Source: an uncultured Lachnospiraceae bacterium (GTDB taxonomy: Bacteria; Bacillota; Clostridia; Lachnospirales; Lachnospiraceae). Taken from it: DNA of 64,000 nucleotides. The stretch is taken from positions 1 through 64,000 of the forward strand of contig CAJUHJ010000009.1 of the NCBI GenBank assembly GCA_910586355.1, written 5' to 3'. The stretch's first letter is position 1, and every line of letters begins with the position of its first letter. Positions 43,563 to 53,020 of the stretch are shown here, in pieces. A program made the position numbers and the translations under genes. The notes below the pieces were generated by a model. The model did no database searches and was not told the DNA's origin. It saw only the letters and a program-made list of their open reading frames with translations.

Positions 43563-46500
43563 TTAGTTTAATATAATTTCTTTTTCCAGGTAAAAAGAAT
43601 AGATTATTTTTTCTTTTACTTTTTTTGACAGGTTATTTTCAAGCGCAAGCTGGTATAAATTCAGTTGTGTTTGGTAGCGGCTGATTAGTTCCCGTTCGGT
43701 TTTTACTTTGTCTGTTTTGTAGTCTACGAGTATGATTTGGTTTTCTTCTATAAAGAATGCGTCTATGATTCCCTGTACTAAAACCATGGTGTCGCTGCCG
43801 TCGTGTTCGATTTCGTCGGCGGGGCGGCCCATGACGAAAGGTTGTTCTAAATAGAGTTCTTTTTTCTGAGCGGCTTGTTTCATGCGGGCGGCTAATGAAG
43901 TGTTGTAAAAGTGGATAAGGGTTTCTTTTTTGAGCAAATGGAGCATTTCTTTTTCTAAGCGGTTTGTTTCTACTAAAGTTTTTAGAGATATTTCTAATTG
44001 GTTTTTCATATCTTTATTTTGGGCTAAGCGTTCCACTGGGAGACATTCAACTGCGCGGTGCATGGCGTTGCCATAAAGAACTCCCCGATGGATTTCTGTT
44101 TCACCCCCGGCAAAATGAGGAACGTATGGAATGATTTGGTCGGCTGGTATAAGTTCTGTAAGTTCCTGCGCTTCGTATACGGACTGCATTGCGTGGTGTT
44201 TTAATTCGGATACAGAATACTTTGTTTTTCGGGTGGTTTCTATCAGGCCGGGATAACGGTAAGTTAGCTGGCTGTTGACGTAATCGTCGGCTTCTTTGTC
44301 CTTACGGTTTAAGTCCAGGAATAGGGCGTTTAGGCCTTCGGCTTCTCCTATTTGATGTTCGGTTTCTTCTTCTACTAAATCTGCGGCTGTCCAGATTTGA
44401 AGGAGATGCTTATCTTCTCCAGACATGACGGCGGGAAGAATCCAGTCTAAATAGGACTTGGCTTTTGTACGCGTGTAATAGGAAAGATTTGGAGGCTGGC
44501 TGGATAGTTTCTCTAATTGTTCATGTAAATTTTTGGTTACGCCTGTGACAATTAATTTTTCTTTGGCACGCGTCAGCGCAACATAAAGGACGCGGAGTTC
44601 TTCACCCAAATTTTCAAGTTCTAATTGTTTTGCAGCTGCTTTTTTAAATAGCGTTGTGCGGCGGATTCGAAGATTTGGGTCAATATCATCGACTGCTGCT
44701 CCAAAATCCGGATGCAGAATTAGACTGCTTCTGGTATCCATCTTATTAAAGGGTTTGTCGGTCCCACATAGAAAAACAACGGGAAATTCTAAGCCTTTGC
44801 TTTTGTGAATTGTCATTATGCGAACGGCATTGGCATTTTCGTTGATTACGTCTGCTTCTCCATAATCTACCTCATATTTTTGCAGTTTATCAATATAACG
44901 TATAAAATGAAAAAGTCCGCGGTAACTTGTTTTTTCATATGAAACTGCTTTTTCTAAAAGCATTTCAATATTTGCCTTTCTGCGCGCTCCGTTCGGCATG
45001 GCTGCGGCGTAACGAAAATAACCGGTGTCCTCTAAAAGATAATATAAAAGTTCATGGATTGGCAGTTTGGGGACAAGATCCCTGTAATCGGATAATTTTT
45101 TTAGGAAGGCCTGTAATTTTATAAAAAGCTCTTTTGGCAGCTGGCCTGGCTGGGGGTCTAGGACGCAGCAGTGAAACGATTCTTTTTGATTGGATAGTTT
45201 CAGTAACGCCAGTTCTTCATCTAAAAATCCGCCGATGGGAGAACGCAAAACAGCGGCTAAAGGTATATCCTGTCTGGGGTTGTCTAAAATTTTTAACAAA
45301 CTGATAATTGTCTGGATTTCCAGAGCTTTAAAATATCCTGTTTTCGACGTCGCATGCGCCGGAATTTTTTTCTGTTCGAATACTTCTAAAAAGGTATCGG
45401 CATATTTCCCAAAACTGCGCAGCAAGATGACAATATCGCAATACCGTATGTCGCGCAGTTCTCCCGTCTGTTTATCTGTCACTTTTTGTACACGCATCAT
45501 TTTTCGGATTCTTGACGATACAATTTCTGCTTCATAACGGATAGAATCTGTCAAATCTGCGTCTTCTAAGAGTTCTTCTTTGCTGTCTGCCACAATGACT
45601 TCCGCCTGCATAAAATCGGCTTCTGGATAGACGGCTCCTGCATAAAGAGCTGCATTTTTATCATACTCGACGTTTCCTAAATCTTTTTTCATAATCTGGT
45701 AAAAAATATGATTGATAAAATCAAGCGCCTGTGGACGGCTCCTGAAATTTTTATGAAGTTCTATTTTCTGGCAGTCGGAATCTTCCGCCTTATATCTGTC
45801 GTATTTTTCCATAAATAATTCCGGCCTTGCCAGGCGAAAACGGTAAATACTCTGCTTCACGTCTCCTACCATAAAACGGTTGTATTTGCCCATATCTTCC
45901 CTGGAAACTGCACGCATCAGACTTTCCTGTACGAAATTACTGTCCTGATATTCATCAATCATCACTTCTTCAAACAGATTCCTGCATAAAAACGCCGCTT
46001 CCGTCGGTTCTTTTGTTTCTTCATTTAAAAGTATTTTTAAGGCAAAGTGTTCCAAATCGTCAAAATCTAAAATATTTTTTTCGCGCTTTTTTTCGTCAAA
46101 CGCGTCGATAAACTCGCCTGTCAGACGCATAAGTTCCGCAGTCACATTAGCCATACGGCTAATACGGGCCAGCTGTTCTTTTTCTTCGGCAAAAAAGAAA
46201 TCGGTTTTTATTTTTTTTACTGCCGTTTTGATTTCATCCCGCTGTCCTTTGACATATTCTAATTTTTCGGGACTGCCCTCATACCCTCTTTTCGAAGGAA
46301 GCCTGTCAAAACTTAAAAATGCAAACGACTCTGACATACTTCTGTAATCTTTCGCTTCGGCTAAATGTTTTAACTGTATGGCGTCGCGCTCTATCGTTTC
46401 TTTCAGATACATGGGGCCGTCGTCTTCAGATGATACGGCGATGCTTCTCTTTGCCATTTGATAAAGATTACTGCTTATCTGTTTTAAATATTCCATCAAA

Positions 46501-47138
46501 AATTTCATCCATGGTTTTTGCTCTAATTCCTCAAACGTCTCAAAACAATATTCCTCCGACGCTTTTTTTAACCACTCTTTCGGCCATGGATCGCTCATAG
46601 CAAAATGGTAGAGTTTCAATACCATTTCTTTTAACTTATCGTCTGTTTTTCCTAGTGCAAAACATTCGACGCACTGCAAAAATGCTTCGCTTTTTGTTTC
46701 ATAATTTTGATTTAAAACCTCTGCCATAACATCTTCTTTAAGCAGATTTAATTCCCCTTCTTCCGCAATCCGAAAATTTGGCTCCAAATCTACATGATGA
46801 AAATAATTGCGGATTAAATTCAGGCAAAAACTGTGTATCGTTGTAATCTGGGCATGATGTACTAACGCCGCCTGTTTTTGCAGATGGCTGTCAGATGGAT
46901 TTTTCTCTAAAGCCGCTTCTATCGCAGCCAAAATACGTTCACGCATCTCTGCCGCCGCCGCAGAAGTAAACGTTACAATCAGTATATGGTCAATATCAAC
47001 AGGATGTTTTTTATCTAAAATCCTTCCGATAATCCGTTCCACCAAAACCGCTGTTTTTCCAGAGCCTGCGGCGGCAGAAACCAAAATATTCCTGTCCCTA
47101 AGAGTAATCACCTGCATTTGTTCTGTCGTCCAATTCAT
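43563..47138 (-). CDS. addA: ATP-dependent helicase/nuclease subunit A
   Basis: This 1191-residue subunit of the AddAB enzyme has UvrD/Rep-type helicase domains and a C-terminal RecB-type nuclease. It processes double-strand breaks for RecA and responds to Chi. Walker A is SAAAGSGKTAVLVERI near residues 24-38, the helicase DEYQDSN is present, and motif VI reads VALTRAKEKL. The nuclease shows GVLYGNAMHRAVE and LVQGIIDAFFIEE with LVDYKTDKV. The ATG at 47138 overlaps the stop of addB as ATGA with purines ahead. Length is normal for clostridial AddA. Base composition in the 3' part of the gene is a little richer in G on the plus-complement, without a clear break. Confidence 0.95.
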   Translation of the reverse strand: MNWTTEQMQVITLRDRNILVSAAAGSGKTAVLVERIIGRILDKKHPVDIDHILIVTFTSAAAAEMRERILAAIEAALEKNPSDSHLQKQAALVHHAQITTIHSFCLNLIRNYFHHVDLEPNFRIAEEGELNLLKEDVMAEVLNQNYETKSEAFLQCVECFALGKTDDKLKEMVLKLYHFAMSDPWPKEWLKKASEEYCFETFEELEQKPWMKFLMEYLKQISSNLYQMAKRSIAVSSEDDGPMYLKETIERDAIQLKHLAEAKDYRSMSESFAFLSFDRLPSKRGYEGSPEKLEYVKGQRDEIKTAVKKIKTDFFFAEEKEQLARISRMANVTAELMRLTGEFIDAFDEKKREKNILDFDDLEHFALKILLNEETKEPTEAAFLCRNLFEEVMIDEYQDSNFVQESLMRAVSREDMGKYNRFMVGDVKQSIYRFRLARPELFMEKYDRYKAEDSDCQKIELHKNFRSRPQALDFINHIFYQIMKKDLGNVEYDKNAALYAGAVYPEADFMQAEVIVADSKEELLEDADLTDSIRYEAEIVSSRIRKMMRVQKVTDKQTGELRDIRYCDIVILLRSFGKYADTFLEVFEQKKIPAHATSKTGYFKALEIQTIISLLKILDNPRQDIPLAAVLRSPIGGFLDEELALLKLSNQKESFHCCVLDPQPGQLPKELFIKLQAFLKKLSDYRDLVPKLPIHELLYYLLEDTGYFRYAAAMPNGARRKANIEMLLEKAVSYEKTSYRGLFHFIRYIDKLQKYEVDYGEADVINENANAVRIMTIHKSKGLEFPVVFLCGTDKPFNKMDTRSSLILHPDFGAAVDDIDPNLRIRRTTLFKKAAAKQLELENLGEELRVLYVALTRAKEKLIVTGVTKNLHEQLEKLSSQPPNLSYYTRTKAKSYLDWILPAVMSGEDKHLLQIWTAADLVEEETEHQIGEAEGLNALFLDLNRKDKEADDYVNSQLTYRYPGLIETTRKTKYSVSELKHHAMQSVYEAQELTELIPADQIIPYVPHFAGGETEIHRGVLYGNAMHRAVECLPVERLAQNKDMKNQLEISLKTLVETNRLEKEMLHLLKKETLIHFYNTSLAARMKQAAQKKELYLEQPFVMGRPADEIEHDGSDTMVLVQGIIDAFFIEENQIILVDYKTDKVKTERELISRYQTQLNLYQLALENNLSKKVKEKIIYSFYLEKEIILN

Positions 47139-50100
47139 TCTTCCTGTTCCTTTGCCTTGCATATTTTACCGAGTATCTCTTCGTCGGAAAGTTCTTCTAA
47201 TGTCCGAAATTTATATCCGTTTACCCTGCTGTCAAAATGACAGACAGAGCGAAAATCACAATAATCACAACCCGTCCGTCCCAAAAGAGCATACGGCGCG
47301 GCTGCAATCTCTCCCTGCATCATACGTTGTCCCAAATGCAGAATTGTATCATTGACATAAGAAGACAATGCCCGAAATTCTTTTGTCTCCATCGCTTTTG
47401 ACGTCTTTGATAAACTGCCGTCTTTGTTGATTCCTGCCGGAATTACGCCGGAACTTTTACTTTTTCCTTCTTTTAAGGAAACGTCAAGGCTTTCAATCAC
47501 TTCTTTTTCCCGATTGACTATCCCGTTTAATTTCAGTTCCCGAAAAATCTTTTCTTTCAACTCGTCTTCCAACAATTCTTCATCAGTTTCTATCACAGGG
47601 TCATTGACATGATAATAAAAAATGCCTGCCGGAACTGTTTCGCAGTCCGGGTAACGTTTCTCCATCAGCTCCAACGCCGCATTCATATAGACAACCAACT
47701 GCAGCTGCAGCCCATGGTATACATTTAAAAATTGAAAACTGGTATTCCCGGATTTATAATCAATCACTTTCACATATAATTTATCCTGTTCGCGCAGCGT
47801 ATCAATCCGGTCAATCCGTCCCCGAAGCCGCATTTTTTCCTCATCACTGAGATTAAAATTAATCGCTTTTAAATCTTTTGCATAAGAAAAAGACAACTCA
47901 AAACTATCTGGCACAAACCGTCCTTGCCGGACCTGGTATAGAAGCGCGGAAATTGTCCGTTTTAAAATCCTGAAAATCCGCTCTTTCGCATAAATACTCC
48001 GCGCATTTTCATACAAAGCAAGATTATGGTTTTTATCAACCGCAAGCTCCATGGATTCTTTTAACAAAGCCTCGCTTTCTTCTTCTGTAATAGAAAACCA
48101 GTCATACTTTTTCTGCTGGACGCCTTCTGCAAATTTCTCTAAGACCTCGTGAAAAATATTTCCAAAATCAACGGCGTAAAACCCGCTTTCCGCACGTTCC
48201 CTTAACGAAAGCCCATAGGAAAGAAAATGAGCAAACGCACAGGAAGCAAACTGTTCTAACCTTGTGACGCTGTTTTCTAATACCGTACCATACAATGCTT
48301 TTGTCACAGACGCCGAAATCGGCGTGTCCGTATGTACCGATTTTGCCGCCGAAAATATCTTTTGTATTTCTGTTTTCCATTCTTCTTTCGACTCATACCA
48401 TCTGCAAAGCGCCGACCAATAGCGGATTTCCGTTTCTTTTTGCTTCCTTTTCCATTCCGCCGCCGACTCTAAGCCTTCAATCAAAAGCGACCTTGCGCTT
48501 TCCGCCGTTACAATCCGCCGGACAAACGGCTCTGTCTCAACTTCCTGCACCGAAAGATTATCATACATTTTTAAAAGCGTATGAATCAAATAAGAACTGC
48601 GCATTGCGTTTCCCGCACCGTTTACCCTTGCATATGAAAGATACAGTTTTTTTGAAGGTTTTGTCAAAGTCAGATAGAGATAAAACTTCTGAATCAACGT
48701 TTTTTCCCGAACAGTCGGCGCCAATTCCAACTTCATATCTCCTAACGCTTCCCGCTCCGTCTGGGAAAGTATTCCATCAAAGCCGCCTGACTTTGGAATG
48801 ATTCCATCGTTGACTCCGACAAAAAATAACGCCAAAACATGATCCAAACGCGTCCGTTCTATATCCCCAAACACCACCCTGTCATAACCGGAAGGCAAAA
48901 CGCCCACCTTCGCAGCTTCATAACCAGAATCTAAAATACGCGCATATTCATCCAGCGAAAGGACTTCATCTCCCAAAAGCTCCGTAATCTTGTCCAATAA
49001 ATCCATAACAATTTTATAAATCTGCGCATATTCTTTGGCGCTTTTTAAATCCCCTGCAGCTTCATATAGTTCCTCTTTCTGCTTTAACTGCAGTTGTATT
49101 TCCCTGTCGCAGATAAATCGGTAAAATGCCCGTGTCTGCTGCGCGGCAGTCTGATTCTTTTTCTTTAACTCCGTATACAGCCCTTCAAACTGGCCTGCCA
49201 CTTTTTTCCGGATTTCATTGATAACAAAAAGCGATTCTTCCCCATAACCTTTTGGAATGTAACAAAACGCTTTGCTCCATTTCCGAAAACCGCGTATGCC
49301 TGCCGCCAGACAATAATTTTCCAGCATATCAACTTCATTTCTGTCCATTCCAGACAGTCCGCTCCTTAGATACCGGAATATACTCTCATTCGAAAAATCA
49401 CAGAGAACTACTTCCAGGACAGACCGAAGAAATTCGATAAAAGGATGAAATACAATCGTCGTCTTTTGGTCGATAAACAACGGAATCTTATATTCTGCAA
49501 ACACCTCTTTCGCATAATTGGCATAGCCGGGCAAATCCCCGCAGACAACCGCAATATTCCGATAATGACAAAGTCCGCTGCGCACCAGCCGTTCAATTTC
49601 CCTTGCCGCATAGTGCATCTCTTCTCTTGGATTTTTCAGGCTGTATATCTGTATATCCGCTTCCTCCTGCAGCGCATACCGTTTTCTCTTGTTCCGAAAC
49701 AAATTCTGTTCCAAAAAAGCCAATGCCAAAGAATCCTTAAAACGGCTTTTTTTTGAGTGCTCCACAAGTATTGGTTCTTTCACTCCAATATGCAGCGCAT
49801 CCGCCATTTCCTGCAATGACCGTATCATCTTTTTACTCATGGCAAACAATTCATGGCTGCCCCCGCAGCGGTAAAAATCCTCACGTATATCAATTGTAAC
49901 TGTCACAAAGACATCTTCGGCAAGGGCAAACAATTTTTTTACCAAAATATTTTGAATCGGCGTAAATCCGGTAAAACCATCAAAAAAAATCACGCTGTTT
50001 TTTAAAATTTCCGACTGGCCTGCGACGTCTGCCAAAAGTTCTAACACTTCTTCCGCCGTCACAAACTTGTCCTCCAAAAAGTCTAAAAACCCCTGATACA

Positions 50101-50581
50101 TGACCTGCACATCTCTCAGTTTATAAGCAAAACTTCCTTCCGGAATCTCTGCCGCAGCGTCTAATAACTGCGAAGGCGTAATATTATACTGCGCCAATTC
50201 GGATATCAGAGATTTCAGCTCGTCAATATATCCCATTTTCGTAATATTTTTTTTCAGAACTGTAAGCTCGTCTGATTTTTCCTCTGCTATCCGCCGTAAA
50301 ATCAAACTTTTTCCCGTTTCCTCCAAAACCTGGCTGCGAAAATTTCCAAGCTCGTCAAAAATACGGTATGCCAAACGGTTAAAACTTAACACATCTATAT
50401 TTAAAATACTGTGGCCAGGATGCATCTGCACAAGGTCTCTCTGCGTCTGCATTGTAAACTGCTCCGGCACAATCAAAAGAAAGTTTTTCTTTGGGTTTTC
50501 AGAAGCCATTTGAATCATTCGATTATGAATCATGTATGTTTTGCCGCTGCCCGAATTGCCGTATATAAATTGTAATGCCAT
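47135..50581 (-). CDS. addB: ATP-dependent nuclease subunit B
   Basis: This 1148-residue partner of AddA has an N-terminal Walker A (YGNSGSGKTYMIHNR), a large inactivated helicase-like region and a C-terminal nuclease domain with an Fe-S cluster. The cluster cysteines are one in FASCAFAHFLSYGL and three in GCDYCDFRSVCHF. The nuclease carries GNIFHEVLEKFAE and VKVIDYKSGNTSF. AAGGAG lies seven bases before the ATG. It overlaps addA by four bases, giving a translationally coupled pair. Confidence 0.95.
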   Translation of the reverse strand: MALQFIYGNSGSGKTYMIHNRMIQMASENPKKNFLLIVPEQFTMQTQRDLVQMHPGHSILNIDVLSFNRLAYRIFDELGNFRSQVLEETGKSLILRRIAEEKSDELTVLKKNITKMGYIDELKSLISELAQYNITPSQLLDAAAEIPEGSFAYKLRDVQVMYQGFLDFLEDKFVTAEEVLELLADVAGQSEILKNSVIFFDGFTGFTPIQNILVKKLFALAEDVFVTVTIDIREDFYRCGGSHELFAMSKKMIRSLQEMADALHIGVKEPILVEHSKKSRFKDSLALAFLEQNLFRNKRKRYALQEEADIQIYSLKNPREEMHYAAREIERLVRSGLCHYRNIAVVCGDLPGYANYAKEVFAEYKIPLFIDQKTTIVFHPFIEFLRSVLEVVLCDFSNESIFRYLRSGLSGMDRNEVDMLENYCLAAGIRGFRKWSKAFCYIPKGYGEESLFVINEIRKKVAGQFEGLYTELKKKNQTAAQQTRAFYRFICDREIQLQLKQKEELYEAAGDLKSAKEYAQIYKIVMDLLDKITELLGDEVLSLDEYARILDSGYEAAKVGVLPSGYDRVVFGDIERTRLDHVLALFFVGVNDGIIPKSGGFDGILSQTEREALGDMKLELAPTVREKTLIQKFYLYLTLTKPSKKLYLSYARVNGAGNAMRSSYLIHTLLKMYDNLSVQEVETEPFVRRIVTAESARSLLIEGLESAAEWKRKQKETEIRYWSALCRWYESKEEWKTEIQKIFSAAKSVHTDTPISASVTKALYGTVLENSVTRLEQFASCAFAHFLSYGLSLRERAESGFYAVDFGNIFHEVLEKFAEGVQQKKYDWFSITEEESEALLKESMELAVDKNHNLALYENARSIYAKERIFRILKRTISALLYQVRQGRFVPDSFELSFSYAKDLKAINFNLSDEEKMRLRGRIDRIDTLREQDKLYVKVIDYKSGNTSFQFLNVYHGLQLQLVVYMNAALELMEKRYPDCETVPAGIFYYHVNDPVIETDEELLEDELKEKIFRELKLNGIVNREKEVIESLDVSLKEGKSKSSGVIPAGINKDGSLSKTSKAMETKEFRALSSYVNDTILHLGQRMMQGEIAAAPYALLGRTGCDYCDFRSVCHFDSRVNGYKFRTLEELSDEEILGKICKAKEQEE

Positions 50582-50664
50582 CGTGATTCTCCTTTTTCAC
50601 TTAAAACGCCTTTTTTATAGTATAGCATTTATTGGAGAATCCGAAAAGCAGAAGAAATAAATAC

Positions 50665-51099
50665 TCATAATAACATTTGTTCCCACAGCGCCTCCTCTAT
50701 ATCGCATGCTTCTTCATGCGAAATTGTATAACAAAATATTTCTCCATTTTTCATGAATGCAGGATCTTTCATAGATATTTCATATTTATCGTCTTCTTGG
50801 ATTTCAAAAAAATCGCGTAAATTCAGAAAATAATCATATACATAATAGTCAACATTTAAAACAACCATCGAATGTTTATCATTGGGCCAATCTGAAGGAG
50901 CAGTATCATATACAGAATACAAAAAACTGTCGCTTAGTGCCGACCATCTGCTATTTTTAAATTCATCATCATTTTCTAAAAACGGCGTAATGGTAAACAC
51001 TACTTCATCGGCATAATTTAGAATCTTTTTCATTATTTTTTTATATGTATTTCCATTTCCAAAATCACATGGAACAAATTTTGTATCTTTAATTTTCAT
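50665..51099 (-). CDS. Unknown small acidic protein
   Basis: This 144-residue protein is acidic and soluble, with many aromatic residues (YYVYDYFLNLRDFFEI). I do not recognise its family. Its size, acidity and place in an accessory patch recall immunity proteins of polymorphic toxin systems, but no toxin gene is beside it. The ATG at 51099 is chosen because a short GGG lies near it; a TTG three codons upstream is in frame. It follows a stretch of decayed sequence and precedes addB's neighbourhood, with no clear operon partner. Confidence 0.55.
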   Translation of the reverse strand: MKIKDTKFVPCDFGNGNTYKKIMKKILNYADEVVFTITPFLENDDEFKNSRWSALSDSFLYSVYDTAPSDWPNDKHSMVVLNVDYYVYDYFLNLRDFFEIQEDDKYEISMKDPAFMKNGEIFCYTISHEEACDIEEALWEQMLL

Positions 51100-51268
51100 A
51101 CTACCCAACGTTTTTTTGCTTCCTTTCTATTATAATGAATTCCTTTTTTAAAATAGATTATAGCATATCGCTTAAACCAGAATAAGGATAAAAATTGTAA
51201 TGTTGACTTTTGGATAACTGAAAAAACCGCTACACTATATCACAAATGACAGGAGAGTTTTCTCCTGC

Positions 51269-51481
51269 TCAGATTCGCAATGCTATGTAACGGCTTTGGA
51301 ATTCAAAACCATACTTCCTGCGTTTCTTAAGTTCCACATACGTACCGAATTGAAACATATCCCAACAAAATCTGTCAGCGTATCGGATGGCATTGGTGGT
51401 AATTGTATATAGTCTGTCTACACTCATAAGCTATTCGGCAGTTGCCTTTTCATCTCCACTGTAAATGACTTTTATCATCAT
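51269..51481 (-). pseudogene. Small ORF interrupted by an in-frame amber codon
   Basis: Beginning at an ATG that overlaps the TGA stop of the upstream membrane-protein gene (AATGA), the frame encodes MMIKVIYSGDEKATAE, then TAG at 51433-51431, then 67 more bases-worth of coding frame beginning LMSVDRLYTI and ending SRYIALRI before a TGA. The part after the amber could start again at the ATG at 51427 and would give 52 residues. The whole would be about 69 residues without the TAG. I do not recognise the family. It looks like a decayed gene; suppression is possible but no supporting feature is present. Confidence 0.4.
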
Positions 51482-53004
51482 TTTAGCTCCCAGTTTAAAA
51501 CCGTCCGAAAACATTTGGAAAAATTCATCCTCCCAAACGAAGCTCTATATCCACTGATACTGTATGGCAAAAGACAAACACAATAAGGCAGTGTATATTG
51601 TCCTTTGGCTTCCCAAAATGTATGAAACAAAAATCCTCCAATAAAAATAATGGGAATTAAAAGTTCAGTATCAGAAATTTTTTTAAAACGCGTAAATACA
51701 AAAAGCAGCGCGCCCAAATATAAAAAACTTTGATAGATATTACAATAAAAAATATAAATTTTTTCTAACCTGCCTCCATTATGGATAAGACGGTCTATCA
51801 ATTCTGGAATGTCCGTACCCGATTTTCTATCCTGCTGAATCCAAATGCTTTCATACGTTGGTTCACTCCATTCAGAAGCTAATTTTCTCAAAAAAAAGCT
51901 GGCTGCATAGCGGGGATTTTTTCGCATTTTCTTTATTCTTTCTTCTATTTTCTTTTTTCCGGTTTCCTTTGATTTTTCAGCATCAAATCCACTCCTCAAA
52001 TAAACGTTATCGTGATAACCACTCCACCACCCCGGCCCGCTTCTTGCTTCCTCTAGTCCCATTGCCACAAAAAGTATTTTGGGCACTCCTCCGTTTGATT
52101 GAATATTTGTCCTATCTTCTGTGATTTTCTTTACACAGTAGTTGGCCGACATCTGTGAAAAGATTAAAATAAAAATAAATACTATATGACGAAAATTTTT
52201 CTCTTTAAGAAAACCAATCAATAATATAATAAGAATACCGACGAAAAATATCAAATAATTACTTTTAAATAATTGGGCGGATACAATACATGCGGTACAG
52301 GCCGCAAGATAACGAAAGCGTAATTTTTTCATATACCGTATGAGAAATTCTACTGCAGCCAATGAAAAATACAATCCGATAATCGTACCGTAGACAAATG
52401 TCACATAAAAAACCAACGGTAAAAATAAAAATGAAAGAATTAAAAATGCTTTTGATGAACCTTTCTTTTCAAATCTCCGATACATTTTTTCCAGTAAATT
52501 ATAGATTCCCAACACTGCAATACAATTTAGAAGCTGAAACACAAATACATAAGATTTTCCAAACAAAATATAAAGCGCCGTACAAAAATAGGTTAAAAAA
52601 ATCTGATGAGGCTGACTGTACAAATATCCTCCCGGATAAAAGTCCTGATAATTTTTTTCTGCTATATGCGGACAAATTGCCATAATCTGCAGTTGATCTG
52701 CTTTGGGGTAAAGCTGTGTCACAGCTATCCATGCCGCCATACACAGAAAAAAGATTCCATATAGGACAGACTTAAGGACTTTCAAATGAACCTGCCTCTT
52801 TGAGTTTGCAGCAAAAAGAAAGATTGTTATAAATAACAAAATATGAAAGAACGGGGTATCCTTATGATAGCTGACAATTTCTTCTATATTTAATTTACTC
52901 GTTTCTGTGATTGACAGCAAAAATAAAAAACACAGAATCACCCCAAACATTCCAAACACGAAGTCTAACATTTTCCCTATAAAAATATCTTTCCAATTCT
53001 TCAT
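51478..53004 (-). CDS. Polytopic membrane protein, probable GT-C-type glycosyltransferase
   Basis: This 508-residue protein has about 10-12 membrane segments and a soluble loop near residues 320-420 (ARSGPGWWSGYHDNVYLRSG). The first outer loop contains LYPKADQLQIMAICPH and YPGGYLYSQPHQIFLTYF, a pattern with an acidic residue that is like the first loop of GT-C enzymes using lipid-linked sugars. The assignment is fold-level only. GGAGG lies six bases before the ATG at 53004; a longer frame to 53067 overlaps the neighbour and has no such site. It follows the 53021 gene by 16 bases, so the two are co-transcribed. Confidence 0.68.
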   Translation of the reverse strand: MKNWKDIFIGKMLDFVFGMFGVILCFLFLLSITETSKLNIEEIVSYHKDTPFFHILLFITIFLFAANSKRQVHLKVLKSVLYGIFFLCMAAWIAVTQLYPKADQLQIMAICPHIAEKNYQDFYPGGYLYSQPHQIFLTYFCTALYILFGKSYVFVFQLLNCIAVLGIYNLLEKMYRRFEKKGSSKAFLILSFLFLPLVFYVTFVYGTIIGLYFSLAAVEFLIRYMKKLRFRYLAACTACIVSAQLFKSNYLIFFVGILIILLIGFLKEKNFRHIVFIFILIFSQMSANYCVKKITEDRTNIQSNGGVPKILFVAMGLEEARSGPGWWSGYHDNVYLRSGFDAEKSKETGKKKIEERIKKMRKNPRYAASFFLRKLASEWSEPTYESIWIQQDRKSGTDIPELIDRLIHNGGRLEKIYIFYCNIYQSFLYLGALLFVFTRFKKISDTELLIPIIFIGGFLFHTFWEAKGQYTLPYCVCLLPYSISGYRASFGRMNFSKCFRTVLNWELK

Positions 53005-53020
53005 ATGTCTCCTCCCATCT

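Noticed and set aside
51109..51268. Remnant of an insertion sequence
   Set aside because: No terminal inverted repeats, target duplication or transposase motifs could be seen; only decayed AT-rich sequence with a small GGAG/CTCC hairpin near 51251-51266.
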